Shown here: in pieces, positions 1-7,859 of the stretch
Layout: the number at the start of each line of letters is the position of its first letter
How positions within the stretch are numbered: position 1 is the stretch's first letter
Source: an uncultured Clostridia bacterium
GTDB lineage: Bacteria > Bacillota > Clostridia > Oscillospirales > Oscillospiraceae
Assembly (NCBI GenBank): GCA_945918815.1
Contig: CAMEIU010000017.1
Span: 1 to 18,336, forward strand
Length of the DNA: 18,336 bases
Direction: 5' to 3'
Translations under genes and position numbers: made by a program
Notes under the pieces: generated by a model
What the model was told of the DNA's origin: nothing
What the model saw: only the letters and a program-made list of their open reading frames with translations
The model's database searches: none

Positions 1-462
1 GCCGGGCGCAAGGGGTCCGTAGCCCGCCTTCCGCTTAGGCAGCCCGGAGAGCGACGCGGTGAGATAGGTCCTCCCGTGGATGCTGTTCCAGAAGGAGAGG
101 ATTTCCTCCCGCCCGGTCATTTTCTTTGCCAGACGGACCGCCCACTCCACGGCCTCGGAGCCGGAGGAAGTCAGGAACGCCGCCTGAAACCGGCCGCCGG
201 TACTTTGATCCAGGTACCGCAGCAGCTTCTCCTTGGCAGGAGATGTACCGTTCTTCTGAACGGTAAGTCCACCGAAGGCTTCCGCCATGGCGGCGTTGAA
301 CATCTCGTTCTTCTGCCCCAGCACCACCCGCATCTCATTCAGGTCTACCAGCATCCGGCCATCTTTTTCCCGGAGGACTGCTCCCGTTCCGCCGACGATC
401 TCCGGCCCGCCAGCCTCCCGGAGAGGGGAGAGCAGGTCAAATGTATTCTCTCTTTGTTCCAT
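1..462 (-). CDS. Class III (PLP-dependent) aminotransferase, N-terminal part, cut by window edge
   Basis: The first 154 codons read from an ATG at 462 and stay open to the window edge, so the protein continues outside. The fold-type I aminotransferase class III pattern is visible: a start region ending in DLNEMRVVLGQKNEMF, then SSGSEAVEWAVRLAKK (the GSEA cofactor-phosphate loop of the family) and NSIHGRTYLTASLSG (the family's F/Y-HGRT element). The PLP lysine would lie in the missing C-terminal part. The start is supported by GAGG, which overlaps the TGA of the upstream creatininase-family gene and sits 8 nt before the ATG. The 10-bp gap indicates co-transcription. Family members transaminate amines or omega-amino acids (GABA, ornithine, glutamate-1-semialdehyde and similar). 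The exact substrate cannot be told. As the last visible gene of a peptide/amide uptake operon, it may handle an amine released by the upstream hydrolases (inference). Confidence 0.85.
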   Translation of the reverse strand, partial: MEQRENTFDLLSPLREAGGPEIVGGTGAVLREKDGRMLVDLNEMRVVLGQKNEMFNAAMAEAFGGLTVQKNGTSPAKEKLLRYLDQSTGGRFQAAFLTSSGSEAVEWAVRLAKKMTGREEILSFWNSIHGRTYLTASLSGLPKRKAGYGPLAPG

Positions 463-472
463 CTTCGCCGCC

Positions 473-1228
473 TCACTTGAGATCCCCGGGGGTCCAGGGG
501 ATGTATTCCTGTAGGAAATCACAGATGCTGTCCACCATGGCGAACAGGATCTGCTCTCCCTTCTCCTTCGTCGCCAACGTACTGTTGCCGTTGGTCCCAT
601 GGGGCGTACACATGCGGCTGGAGAGGTAGACCTTTGTTCTGCCGTTCACCACCGCGCCGGGAAACACGGCGGAATATTCCTCCACCGTTTGGCGCATATC
701 CACCAGGTCCTCCCGGAGGTACAGCATGGTGGATGTCTCGCTTTCATCCCCGTGGCCGCCGGACTTCTGGGCGCAGACCGCTTCCTCCGTCTCCCGGGCC
801 AGCTCCCGGATGTCCGTCACCGCCACCTTGGCGCCGCAGTCGTTGTCCATATCCCGGGCCATGGTGCAAAGAGGCGGATGGGTGGACACGCCGCCGTCGA
901 TAATCAGGAACTTTTTGACGCCGCACCGGACATAGCTCATGAGAATGTCCCGGACATAGTCCGTAAAATGCCCATGCTGGATGCTGACCGTGCCCTTCCA
1001 TTCCACAAAAGCCGGGAAATAGGCGTAGGGCAGCGTGGGCAGCGTCAGCACATCGCAGCGCGCCGTCACCTGCCCGGCAATCCAATCGGTTACAAAATAG
1101 TCCGTTCCCATGGGCAGATGGCCGCCGTGTTCCTTGGCTCCGCCGCCGATGGGCAGCACTACGACGCTCGCTTCCGTCAAAAGGGGTTGAAGCTGCACAT
1201 AGCTCAGCTCGCTGATCAAATATCCCAT
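473..1228 (-). CDS. Creatininase-family amidohydrolase with variant second metal-site motif
   Basis: This is a 251-residue protein, the usual creatininase/MftE family length. Residues 25-43 carry the first family motif, with AKEHGGHLPMGTD in place of the common S-x-EQHGPHLPLGTD. The E33, H34, H37 and D43 region would bind metal. Residues 157-166, GGHGDESETS, match the family's HA(G/D)E-x-ET(S) segment. The second canonical motif NGHGGN, whose His is a metal ligand in creatininase, is replaced by DGGVST at 111-116. From memory, a creatininase subfamily with KEHG plus an (N)TG-x-ST motif exists, so this may be a subfamily trait and not decay. The family hydrolyses cyclic or linear amides (creatinine, formamides, peptide ends). 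The start is set by GGAGGA 5 nt before the ATG, 15 bp after the TAG of the ATPase gene. It is probably cytoplasmic: no signal peptide is seen. Confidence 0.85.
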   Translation of the reverse strand: MGYLISELSYVQLQPLLTEASVVVLPIGGGAKEHGGHLPMGTDYFVTDWIAGQVTARCDVLTLPTLPYAYFPAFVEWKGTVSIQHGHFTDYVRDILMSYVRCGVKKFLIIDGGVSTHPPLCTMARDMDNDCGAKVAVTDIRELARETEEAVCAQKSGGHGDESETSTMLYLREDLVDMRQTVEEYSAVFPGAVVNGRTKVYLSSRMCTPHGTNGNSTLATKEKGEQILFAMVDSICDFLQEYIPWTPGDLK

Positions 1229-1243
1229 CGTTCTCCTCCATTT

Positions 1244-2209
1244 CTATTGTTCTGCCGCCCGTTGGCAGGCCACAAAATGTCCCGGCAGAATCTCCCGCAG
1301 CGCAGGACGCTCCCTGCGGCAGCAGTCCTGGGCCATGGGGCACCGCTTCCAGAATTTGCAGCCCGCCGGCGCGTCCACGGGGCTTGGGACCTCCCCGGAC
1401 AGAGGAATGCGGCGGGCGGCCCAATCCACATCCGGGTCCTCCTGCGGAATTGCGGAGAGCAGTGCCTGAGAATACGGATGCAGCGGCGCGTCATACAAGC
1501 CCCGGGCGTCGGACAGCTCCACAATGCTGCCCAGATACATGACCGCAATCCGGTCGGAAACATGGCGCACCATCGACAGGTCATGGGAAATGAAAAGATA
1601 GGTCAGATTCAATTCCTTTTGCAGCCGAATCAGCAGGTTCACCACCTGCGCCTGAATGGAGACGTCCAACGCCGCGATCGGCTCGTCGCAGACCATGAAT
1701 TCCGGCTCCAACGCCAGTGCCCGGGCAATGCCGACCCGCTGACGCTGTCCCCCGGAGAGCTCATGGGGAAAGCGGGAGGCGAACTCCGACGGCAGGCCGA
1801 CCCTGTGAAGGAGCTCCGCCACGATTCGGCGGCGTTCCTCGGCGGTGTAGCGGAAGTGGACCCGCATTCCTTCCTCAATGATGGTTCCGATGGACATTCT
1901 AGGATCCAAAGAGGCATAGGGATCCTGGAAGATCATCTGATTGTCCTTCCTGTAGCGGCGGCGTTCTCCTTTACTCATCTTGTCCACGTCACCGCCATGG
2001 TAGAGGATGGTCCCGCCGGTTTTCTCATAAATCCCCAGCAGCGTGCGTCCGCAGGTGGTCTTGCCGCAGCCGGACTCGCCCACCAGGCTGAAGGTCTCCC
2101 CCCGGTAGATCTGGAAGCTCACGCCGTCTACCGCTTTCACCATCCCCCGTTTGCTGGGAAAGTACCGTTTCAGATCCTGCACATCATAGAGGATCTCACG
2201 TTCCGCCAT
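1244..2209 (-). CDS. Oligopeptide/dipeptide ABC transporter ATPase (OppF/DppF type)
   Basis: This is a 321-residue ATPase that powers the peptide importer encoded upstream. Walker A is GESGCGKT at 44-51, the Q-loop is Q95, the signature is LSGGQ at 151-155, Walker B ends in D175-E176, and the H-loop His is 209. The C-terminal CKFWKRCPMAQDCC segment is the Cys-rich Opp/Dpp extension (in this family it can hold an iron-sulfur cluster). Reading can be extended five codons to a TTG at 2224. I chose the ATG at 2209 because GGAGGTGG lies 5-6 nt before it. It overlaps the end of the OppD-type gene by 14 bp, so translation is probably coupled. The stop is TAG at 1244-1246, and the creatininase ATG follows in the same reading frame six codons later. 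Confidence 0.93.
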   Translation of the reverse strand: MAEREILYDVQDLKRYFPSKRGMVKAVDGVSFQIYRGETFSLVGESGCGKTTCGRTLLGIYEKTGGTILYHGGDVDKMSKGERRRYRKDNQMIFQDPYASLDPRMSIGTIIEEGMRVHFRYTAEERRRIVAELLHRVGLPSEFASRFPHELSGGQRQRVGIARALALEPEFMVCDEPIAALDVSIQAQVVNLLIRLQKELNLTYLFISHDLSMVRHVSDRIAVMYLGSIVELSDARGLYDAPLHPYSQALLSAIPQEDPDVDWAARRIPLSGEVPSPVDAPAGCKFWKRCPMAQDCCRRERPALREILPGHFVACQRAAEQ

Positions 2210-3227
2210 GACTTCCACCTCCAATCCCCGTCGGCGGTTCCACTGCCGGCGCCATCTCGTGACACAGCCAACAGGCCGACCAGTGGCCCTCGCCCACGGG
2301 CATCTCCGCCGGGCTCTCCCGGCGGCAGATATTCATGCAATATTCACACCGGTCCGCGAAGGGACAGCCCTCCAAAGGCAGTCGCAGATCCGGCGGCGTC
2401 CCCCGCAGGGCGTACAGCTCGCTCTTACTCTCCAGGGCCCGGCCTGGGACCGAAGAAAGCAGCGCCCAGGTGTATGGATGCCTGGGGGCCTTGAAGATGT
2501 CCCGCACGCTGCCCCGCTCCACAATCACACCGGCATACATGACCTGGACCCGTTGGGCAAAGTTTGCCACAATGCCGAGATCGTGGGTCACCAAAAGCAC
2601 CGACATCCCGGTTTTCTTCTGAATCTGCTTCAGCAGATCCAGAAGCTGCGCCTGAATCGTCACGTCCAGGGCAGTGGTGGGCTCGTCGGCAATGAGAATC
2701 TTCGGCTTGCAAGCCAGGGCAATGGCGATCATGACCCGCTGACGCATGCCGCCGGACATCTGATGGGGATAATTTTCCAGGCGAGCGCCCGGATCCGGGA
2801 TCTCCACCAGCTCCAGCAGCTCTCTGGCCCGGCGGCGGGCCTCCTGCTTCGTGACCTTCTCGTGGGTCAGGATATTTTCCATGATCTGCCGGCCTACGGT
2901 CATGGTCGGATTGAGCGACGTCATGGAATCCTGGAAGATCATGCTGATCTCCTTGCCCCGCAGCCGGTTGAGCTCCCGTTTGGACAGGCGCACCATATCC
3001 CTGCCATCCAGCGCAATGGAAGAAGCCGGATCGATCTTCGCGCTGGTGCGGTCCAGCAGTCGCATCACCGCCTTGGAAGTGACCGTTTTGCCGCAGCCGG
3101 ATTCGCCCACAATGGCCAGCACCTCCCCCTCATGCATGGAAAAGCTGACGCCGCGGACGGCATGGACCACACCGGCATAGGTATGGAAGCTGACGCGCAG
3201 ATTCTGAACAGAAAGCAGTTCTTCCAT
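2196..3227 (-). CDS. Oligopeptide/dipeptide ABC transporter ATPase (OppD/DppD type)
   Basis: This is a 343-residue partner ATPase of the OppF-type protein. Walker A is GESGCGKT at 41-48, the Q-loop is Q99, the signature is MSGGM at 157-161, and Walker B ends in D181-E182 followed by PTTALD. The C-terminal part has GCPFADRCEYCMNIC, the Opp/Dpp C-terminal Cys-rich region. The open frame runs up to 3902, but residues before this ATG are the antisense shadow of the permease gene. An excellent AGGAGGTGA lies just before the ATG at 3227, and the preceding permease gene stops 5 bp upstream. The two different ATPases in tandem are typical of peptide, nickel or opine importers of this class. Confidence 0.93.
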   Translation of the reverse strand: MEELLSVQNLRVSFHTYAGVVHAVRGVSFSMHEGEVLAIVGESGCGKTVTSKAVMRLLDRTSAKIDPASSIALDGRDMVRLSKRELNRLRGKEISMIFQDSMTSLNPTMTVGRQIMENILTHEKVTKQEARRRARELLELVEIPDPGARLENYPHQMSGGMRQRVMIAIALACKPKILIADEPTTALDVTIQAQLLDLLKQIQKKTGMSVLLVTHDLGIVANFAQRVQVMYAGVIVERGSVRDIFKAPRHPYTWALLSSVPGRALESKSELYALRGTPPDLRLPLEGCPFADRCEYCMNICRRESPAEMPVGEGHWSACWLCHEMAPAVEPPTGIGGGSHGGT

Positions 3228-3232
3228 TTCCG

Positions 3233-4153
3233 TCACCTCCTCATCTTCGGGTCCAGGGCGTCCCGCAGTCCGTCGCCCATCAAGGTAAAGGACAGGGTCG
3301 TCAGGGCGATCATCAGGGCGGGGAACAGCATCTGGTAGGGATAGAACAGCAGGCTGCTCTGCGCCGCCGAGGCCAGCGCGCCCCAACTGGTGTTCGGCGC
3401 GGCCACGCCCAGGCCCACATAGCTCAGAAACGCCTCGTTGAAAATAAAGCCCGGAATACGGAACGTGACGTTGACGATGATCACGCTGATGGTGTTGGGG
3501 ATAAAATGGGTCACCACGATTTTCAGCGGCGACACTCCCATGACCCGGGCAGCCATCACATACTCCGATCGGTTGATTTGCAGCATTTGCGCCCGCACCA
3601 GTCGGGCCACCGGGCACCAGCTGGTCACCGTCATGGCGAAGAGCAGCGTCGGGATACTGCTGCTGTTGAGTACCACGGACAAAAGGATCACCAGCAGCAG
3701 ATTCGGTACGCTGCTGAGGATGTCGACCACGCGCATCATCAGCATGTCTGCCTGGCCTCCAAAGTAAGCCGCCAGGCCGCCGTAGATGCAGCCCACCACC
3801 GCCACGATCAAAGCACCCAAAATGCCAATGGCGATGGACACCCGTCCGCCGACGGCCACCCTTGTGAACAGGTCCCGTCCAAGGGCGTCGGTGCCGAACC
3901 AATGGGCCGCGCTGGGCGTCTGGTTGCGGCAGGTGAGGTCCTGATCCGCAAAGCCGTAGGGACTGAGCACGGGGGCCAAAACAGTGAACAGAACGATCAA
4001 AATCAGCAGCACCATGGCCGCCAAGGCCACTTTATTCTTTTGAAAGCGTCTCCACGCATCTTGCAGATAGGTCAGAGAAACGCCCGAAAGGACCTCGCCT
4101 TCTCCCTCAGAGAGGCCGATCCGCGTAAAATCTTCTGCGCGCAATTGCGTCAT
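3233..4153 (-). CDS. Peptide-type ABC transporter permease (OppC/DppC type)
   Basis: This is a 306-residue inner-membrane permease of the binding-protein-dependent transport family. It has an N-terminal cytoplasmic stretch, a first membrane segment (VALAAMVLLILIVLFTVLAP), and then the hallmark HWFGTDALGRDLFTRV of OppC/DppC proteins. The coupling (EAA) loop is YVMAARVMGVSPLKIVVTHFIPN, which docks with the ATPase. I prefer the ATG at 4153 over the in-frame ATG at 4177 because AAAGGAGG sits 7 nt before it and because 4177 would overlap the end of the OppB-type gene. It lies 13 bp after that gene, inside the same operon. Confidence 0.93.
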   Translation of the reverse strand: MTQLRAEDFTRIGLSEGEGEVLSGVSLTYLQDAWRRFQKNKVALAAMVLLILIVLFTVLAPVLSPYGFADQDLTCRNQTPSAAHWFGTDALGRDLFTRVAVGGRVSIAIGILGALIVAVVGCIYGGLAAYFGGQADMLMMRVVDILSSVPNLLLVILLSVVLNSSSIPTLLFAMTVTSWCPVARLVRAQMLQINRSEYVMAARVMGVSPLKIVVTHFIPNTISVIIVNVTFRIPGFIFNEAFLSYVGLGVAAPNTSWGALASAAQSSLLFYPYQMLFPALMIALTTLSFTLMGDGLRDALDPKMRR

Positions 4154-4166
4154 TCTGTTCCTCCTT

Positions 4167-5096
4167 TCACTTGTCATTGCTCAGACGCAGCCGCGGATCC
4201 ACCAGCATCAGCAGAATATCCGAAACCAGCATCGAAACAATATACAATCCGGTGAACACAATGTTCAGGCCCAGCACCACGGAGTAATCCCGGTCGTTGA
4301 TGGCGCTGATGAAATATTTTCCAAGGCCCGGAATGGCAAATATTTTCTCAATAATAAAGGAGCCGCTAAAAATACCGGCCACGCTGACGCAGATCATGGT
4401 GATGCAGGGAAGAATGGCATTGCGCAGAATGTGGCGGGTGACGATGCGGAACTGGCTGACACCCTTGGCCTCCGCCGTCAGGATATAGTCCTGATTAGCG
4501 GTATCCAGCACGCTGGAGCGCATGTAGCGGGCATAGGTCGCCAGAGGCGACACGCACATGCATATGACAGGCAGGACCATATGCTTCCAGGTGCCGTAGC
4601 CGGTGGTTGGGAAAAGAGGCCAGGTGACCGTCAAGGCATATTGCAGTACGGCGGCGATCACAAAGGTCGGAATGGCGGTTCCCAGCAGGGCCACCACCAT
4701 GATCACCCGGTCCGGCCATCGATCCCGGTACAGCGCGGCCAGGATACCCAGCGCCAGTCCAAGTGCCACGCCGAGGACCAGGGCCGTTCCTCCGATGGAG
4801 GCGGACACCGGCGCGTACTCGCCGACGATCTCCGCCACCTTCCGCCCGGGATACCGCAGAGACGCGCCCAGATCGCCCTGGAGCAGCTGCTTGAGGTATT
4901 TGAGATACTGGACCCCCAGGGGCTGGTCATAACCGTACTTCTCCAGATAGATCTGCCGCGACTCTTCCGGCAGATCCTCCACCATAGAGGTAAAGGGATC
5001 GCCCGGAATGGAGTGAATCAGCAGAAAGGTAATGGAGACAACGGTAAACAGCGTGAGCGCCATATAACCCACCCGTTTGAGGATATATTTCCACAT
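4167..5096 (-). CDS. Peptide-type ABC transporter permease (OppB/DppB type)
   Basis: This is a 309-residue permease starting MWKYILKRVGYM, with the classic N-terminal membrane segment followed by HSIPGDPF. The periplasmic-side region YGYDQPLGVQYLKYLKQLLQGDLG is typical of OppB/DppB. The EAA loop is YILTAEAKGVSQFRIVTRHILRNA, and the C-terminus LMLVDPRLRLSNDK fits the family. The frame stays open for 22 codons further upstream, but that stretch translates an inverted repeat. The ATG at 5096 has AAGAGG about 8 nt before it and gives the family's usual N-terminus. It follows the binding-protein gene after 77 bp containing a strong hairpin, which suggests lower expression of the permease than of the binding protein. 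Confidence 0.93.
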   Translation of the reverse strand: MWKYILKRVGYMALTLFTVVSITFLLIHSIPGDPFTSMVEDLPEESRQIYLEKYGYDQPLGVQYLKYLKQLLQGDLGASLRYPGRKVAEIVGEYAPVSASIGGTALVLGVALGLALGILAALYRDRWPDRVIMVVALLGTAIPTFVIAAVLQYALTVTWPLFPTTGYGTWKHMVLPVICMCVSPLATYARYMRSSVLDTANQDYILTAEAKGVSQFRIVTRHILRNAILPCITMICVSVAGIFSGSFIIEKIFAIPGLGKYFISAINDRDYSVVLGLNIVFTGLYIVSMLVSDILLMLVDPRLRLSNDK

Positions 5097-5123
5097 AGCA
5101 AGACCTCTTCTCTTTTTAGATAA

Positions 5124-5158
5124 CAGGCAGAGGCAGCTGGAGAGGCTGCCTCTGCCTG
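5124..5158 (-). terminator. Intercistronic 14-bp hairpin between binding-protein and permease genes
   Basis: There is a perfect 14-bp inverted repeat: CAGGCAGAGGCAGC at 5124-5137 and its reverse complement at 5145-5158, with a 7-nt loop. No T-run follows on either strand (on the minus strand TTATCTAAAAAG follows). It is therefore more likely a leaky attenuator, or a 3'-end stabiliser of the binding-protein mRNA, than a full terminator. This role is inference. Confidence 0.6.
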
Positions 5159-5173
5159 GCAAATCGTCTTGTA

Positions 5174-6916
5174 TTACCTGCCGCTGGTGTAGAGATATTT
5201 CATACCGGTGGTGTCAAACACATTATCGCTGAAATTCTGCACATAGCCGTAGGAGAAGCGGATGCTGCCCGTCCAGTAGACCGGCGACATGGCCGCCTCG
5301 GATACAAGCATCTCTTCCGCCTGCCGGTACAGTTCGAGACGTTCCGCCTCGTCCTGGGTGGCCACGGCGGCGCTCACCAATTCGGTATATTCGCTGTCGG
5401 CCCAGCGGGACTGGCCTCCCTTGGCGTTGGCCCAGCGGCTGAGCTGGAACCAAGGCTCCGAGTTGGCGCCCCAGGCTGTGGTGGCGCACTGATAGTCGCC
5501 GCTATTGATGTTGGACATATGGGTGGCGCTGTCGTTGAACTCCAGCTCCACATAGACTCCCAGCGTCTGTTCCCACATCTGCTGAATCAATTCGGAGTAG
5601 GTTCTGGCGTCCGCAGTGGTGGCGCCCCAAGCCAGCTTCACCGTCAGCGCGGAGGGATCGTCGCCCAGGCCGGCTTCTTCCATGCCTTCCAGCAGAAGCG
5701 TTTGCAAATCCGGGTTGGCAGCCTGGAGATTTCCGATCAGATCGCCCGCCTCGGCGCGGAAATTATATGCGCCGACGCTGCACTCCGGCGGAACAAGGCC
5801 GGTGGCAGGCACCGCAGTGCCGCCGGTGATGATCTCCGCCAAGGTCGCACGGTCCAGCGCCAGGGAGAAGGCCAGACGGATCTTCGCGTTGGAGAAAACC
5901 GCATCCTCGCAGTTGAACACCACCATGAAGGTCCGGGCCGCGCTGACCTGCTTGCTGACCAAGCTGCTGTCACCGGAGAACTTCTGGATGTATTCGCTGT
6001 TGGAGATGTTCACATAGTCCAGGGAGCCGTTTTCAAAGGAGGACATCCGGGCGTTCATATCGTCCATGATGTAGAAGGTAAAATGGGACAGTTTCACAGA
6101 ATCCGCGTCCCAATACTGCGCGTTCTTCTCAAAGCTGAGGGAACTGCTGTGGACCCAATCAGTCAGGTTAAAGGGGCCGCAGCCGATGACCTTGTCCGCG
6201 TCCGTGCCGTAGGTGTCGCCGTACTGCTCCACATAGTCCTGGCGGCAGGGGAAGATATCCACGCTGCTGAGGAAGCCGCTGTCGGGCGTGTCCAGGGTGA
6301 TGACAAGCGTCTTGTCGTCCGGTGCCTCCACGCCCAGCTCGCTCAGATCAGCTTCACCGCTGAAGATCTCCTCAAAGGATGCGATGCTGTACAGGTCCGA
6401 GGCCAGGGGCCATGCGTTACTCGGGTCCGCCTCCCGCTGAATGGCATAGAGGTAATCCCCCGCTGTGACAGTCTGTCCGTCGCTCCAGCAATTCTCCCGT
6501 AGCGTAAAGGTATAGGTCAATCCGTCGTCGGAAACATTCCAGCTCTCCGCGCCGGCGCCGACAACGACGCCGTCCTGAATCCGGGTCAGAGGCTCCAGAA
6601 TGTTCTGGAGAACGCCGCGATCATACACCTGCATAAACTTTGCCACGTCCAGGGTGGAGGGCTCACCATTGAGAATGCAGTTGATGTAGCTGTCCGCGTC
6701 CGGTTCGCCTTCCACCGGCGCGGCCTCCTGGGGCTGCGTTTCTTCTTCCTGCGTCTGCGGCGTTTCCTCTACGGGTCCGCTGCTTTCAGCTGTCTGTTCG
6801 GTTTGCTGCTGATTGTCCGAAGCCGTTTCGCTGTTGGTCCCCCCGCAGCCGGCCAGCGTGGTCAGCGCCAACAGGCAAACCAGCAACAGTGCAAGAAATC
6901 GTTTTGCTACTCTCAT
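5174..6916 (-). CDS. Family-5 solute-binding lipoprotein of peptide-type ABC importer
   Basis: This is a 580-residue extracellular substrate-binding protein (SBP_bac_5, DppA/OppA class). The N-terminus has a short basic region, a hydrophobic core and the lipobox LAGC, placing the lipidated Cys at residue 24. A Ser/Thr/Glu/Gln-rich linker of about 50 residues follows, typical of Gram-positive lipoproteins. The mature part has the family's features: EPSTLDVAKF near the start, LTRIQDGVVVGAGAESWNVSDDGLTYTFTLRENCWSDG, and the later FNLTDWVHSSSLSFEKNAQYW. It is the second gene of the operon, 63 bp after the hydrolase gene, with no terminator visible in that gap. It captures the substrate for the OppBCDF-like membrane complex. 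The ligand (peptide, opine, amide or metal chelate) cannot be assigned from sequence. Confidence 0.93.
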   Translation of the reverse strand: MRVAKRFLALLLVCLLALTTLAGCGGTNSETASDNQQQTEQTAESSGPVEETPQTQEEETQPQEAAPVEGEPDADSYINCILNGEPSTLDVAKFMQVYDRGVLQNILEPLTRIQDGVVVGAGAESWNVSDDGLTYTFTLRENCWSDGQTVTAGDYLYAIQREADPSNAWPLASDLYSIASFEEIFSGEADLSELGVEAPDDKTLVITLDTPDSGFLSSVDIFPCRQDYVEQYGDTYGTDADKVIGCGPFNLTDWVHSSSLSFEKNAQYWDADSVKLSHFTFYIMDDMNARMSSFENGSLDYVNISNSEYIQKFSGDSSLVSKQVSAARTFMVVFNCEDAVFSNAKIRLAFSLALDRATLAEIITGGTAVPATGLVPPECSVGAYNFRAEAGDLIGNLQAANPDLQTLLLEGMEEAGLGDDPSALTVKLAWGATTADARTYSELIQQMWEQTLGVYVELEFNDSATHMSNINSGDYQCATTAWGANSEPWFQLSRWANAKGGQSRWADSEYTELVSAAVATQDEAERLELYRQAEEMLVSEAAMSPVYWTGSIRFSYGYVQNFSDNVFDTTGMKYLYTSGR

Positions 6917-6979
6917 TGTCAGTCATACCGTCCTTTACTCATATTTACAGCCCCCGGGAAGGGACGCTGTTTCCGAATA

Positions 6980-7798
6980 TTACAGAGGATACCTGGAAAA
7001 CCAGTCCATGATATCCTCCACAAAGCTTGTCCCCTTCAAGGAGTGGTCCGCGCCTTCGTAGACGATAAACTTGTGCGTTTTCCCGGCCTGCGTCAAGGCC
7101 CGGTCCATTTTGTAGGCCTGCTCTGGAACAACGCGCCAATCATTGGTGCCCTGGCAGATCAGCACAGGCGGAATCAGTTTTTCGGCCCAGCAAACAGCGG
7201 AGCGCTTTTCATATTCCTGGGGCATGTCCTGCGGCGTGCCGCCGATCAACTCCTGACAGTCCTGCCGCATGTCATACTCGCCGTCGTGGAACCGGTCGTA
7301 CATGATAAAAACGTCCGCCAGACCGGCGCAAATGGCGGCAGCCCGAATTCGCTCGTCTCTGGCGCAGGCCAGATACGTCATCATTCCGCCGCGGGAGTGG
7401 CCGATCATATAGATTCCTTTGGGATTCACGCAGGGAAGGCCCAAGGCGATGTCGATCAGATGAATCACATCGTTGACGTCGCTGCCGCCAAACTCCTCCC
7501 GTCCCGTACCGCCGCAATTGCCCCGATACTGACTCCCAAAGACGGCGTATCCCCGCAGGGCATAGCGGCAAAGCACGGCGGTCCGCAGCGCGCCGAATTC
7601 CCGGTTGCCGCCCCGGTTGAAAATCAGCCCGGGCCAAGGGCCGGTTCCCTCCAACGGGAACGCCGCGTAGCCCTCCACCTCGCAGTCGTCGGAACGATAG
7701 CGGATAGAATAGAGCCGCACCTTTCCGGCAAACGCCTCCGGCGGTTCCACCTCTCCAGCCCGTAAAATATCCATGCCGTTTCTCAGCATTTCAACCAC
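6980..7798 (-). CDS. Alpha/beta hydrolase (S9/acyl-peptidase- or esterase-like), first gene of uptake operon
   Basis: This is a 272-residue alpha/beta hydrolase with all three catalytic residues in place: nucleophile S135 in GHSRGG, acid D220 in QGTNDWRV, and H252 in GADHSL. RGGNREFG near residue 62 forms the oxyanion-side loop. The sequence resembles the prolyl-oligopeptidase/dienelactone-hydrolase branch. No signal peptide is seen, so it should act in the cytoplasm, perhaps on what the transporter brings in. The start is a GTG at 7798 with AGAAGG about 8 nt before it; an ATG at 7789 is an alternative without a good ribosome site. It opens the eight-gene minus-strand operon, downstream of a promoter-like sequence and a palindrome. 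Whether it is a peptidase, esterase or acylase cannot be decided. Confidence 0.85.
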   Translation of the reverse strand: MVEMLRNGMDILRAGEVEPPEAFAGKVRLYSIRYRSDDCEVEGYAAFPLEGTGPWPGLIFNRGGNREFGALRTAVLCRYALRGYAVFGSQYRGNCGGTGREEFGGSDVNDVIHLIDIALGLPCVNPKGIYMIGHSRGGMMTYLACARDERIRAAAICAGLADVFIMYDRFHDGEYDMRQDCQELIGGTPQDMPQEYEKRSAVCWAEKLIPPVLICQGTNDWRVVPEQAYKMDRALTQAGKTHKFIVYEGADHSLKGTSFVEDIMDWFSRYPL

Positions 7799-7815
7799 TG
7801 GACGTGCCTTCTTTC

Positions 7816-7841
7816 TATATAATGTTATATAACATTATATA
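7816..7841. promoter_or_regulatory. Perfect 26-bp palindrome, likely repressor operator for the uptake operon
   Basis: The half-site ATATAATGTTAT at 7817-7828 is followed directly by its exact reverse complement at 7829-7840, and one more T/A pair extends it to 26 bp. There is no spacer. It sits 18 bp before the GTG start of the hydrolase gene and just downstream of the likely transcription start. A dimeric repressor such as a GntR-family protein would suit this symmetry. No regulator gene lies next to it in the window. Confidence 0.6.
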
Positions 7842-7859
7842 TCTTTTTATTTTGTCTAC

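Noticed and set aside
599..2494. 631-codon plus-strand open frame
   Set aside because: It is antisense to the creatininase and ATPase genes. It is rich in Arg, His, Pro and Gly, as expected from a GC-rich shadow, and has no domain.
3228..3902. Upstream extension of the OppD-type gene by 225 codons
   Set aside because: The extension is the out-of-frame translation of the OppC-type permease gene. The ATG at 3227 has AGGAGGTGA directly ahead.
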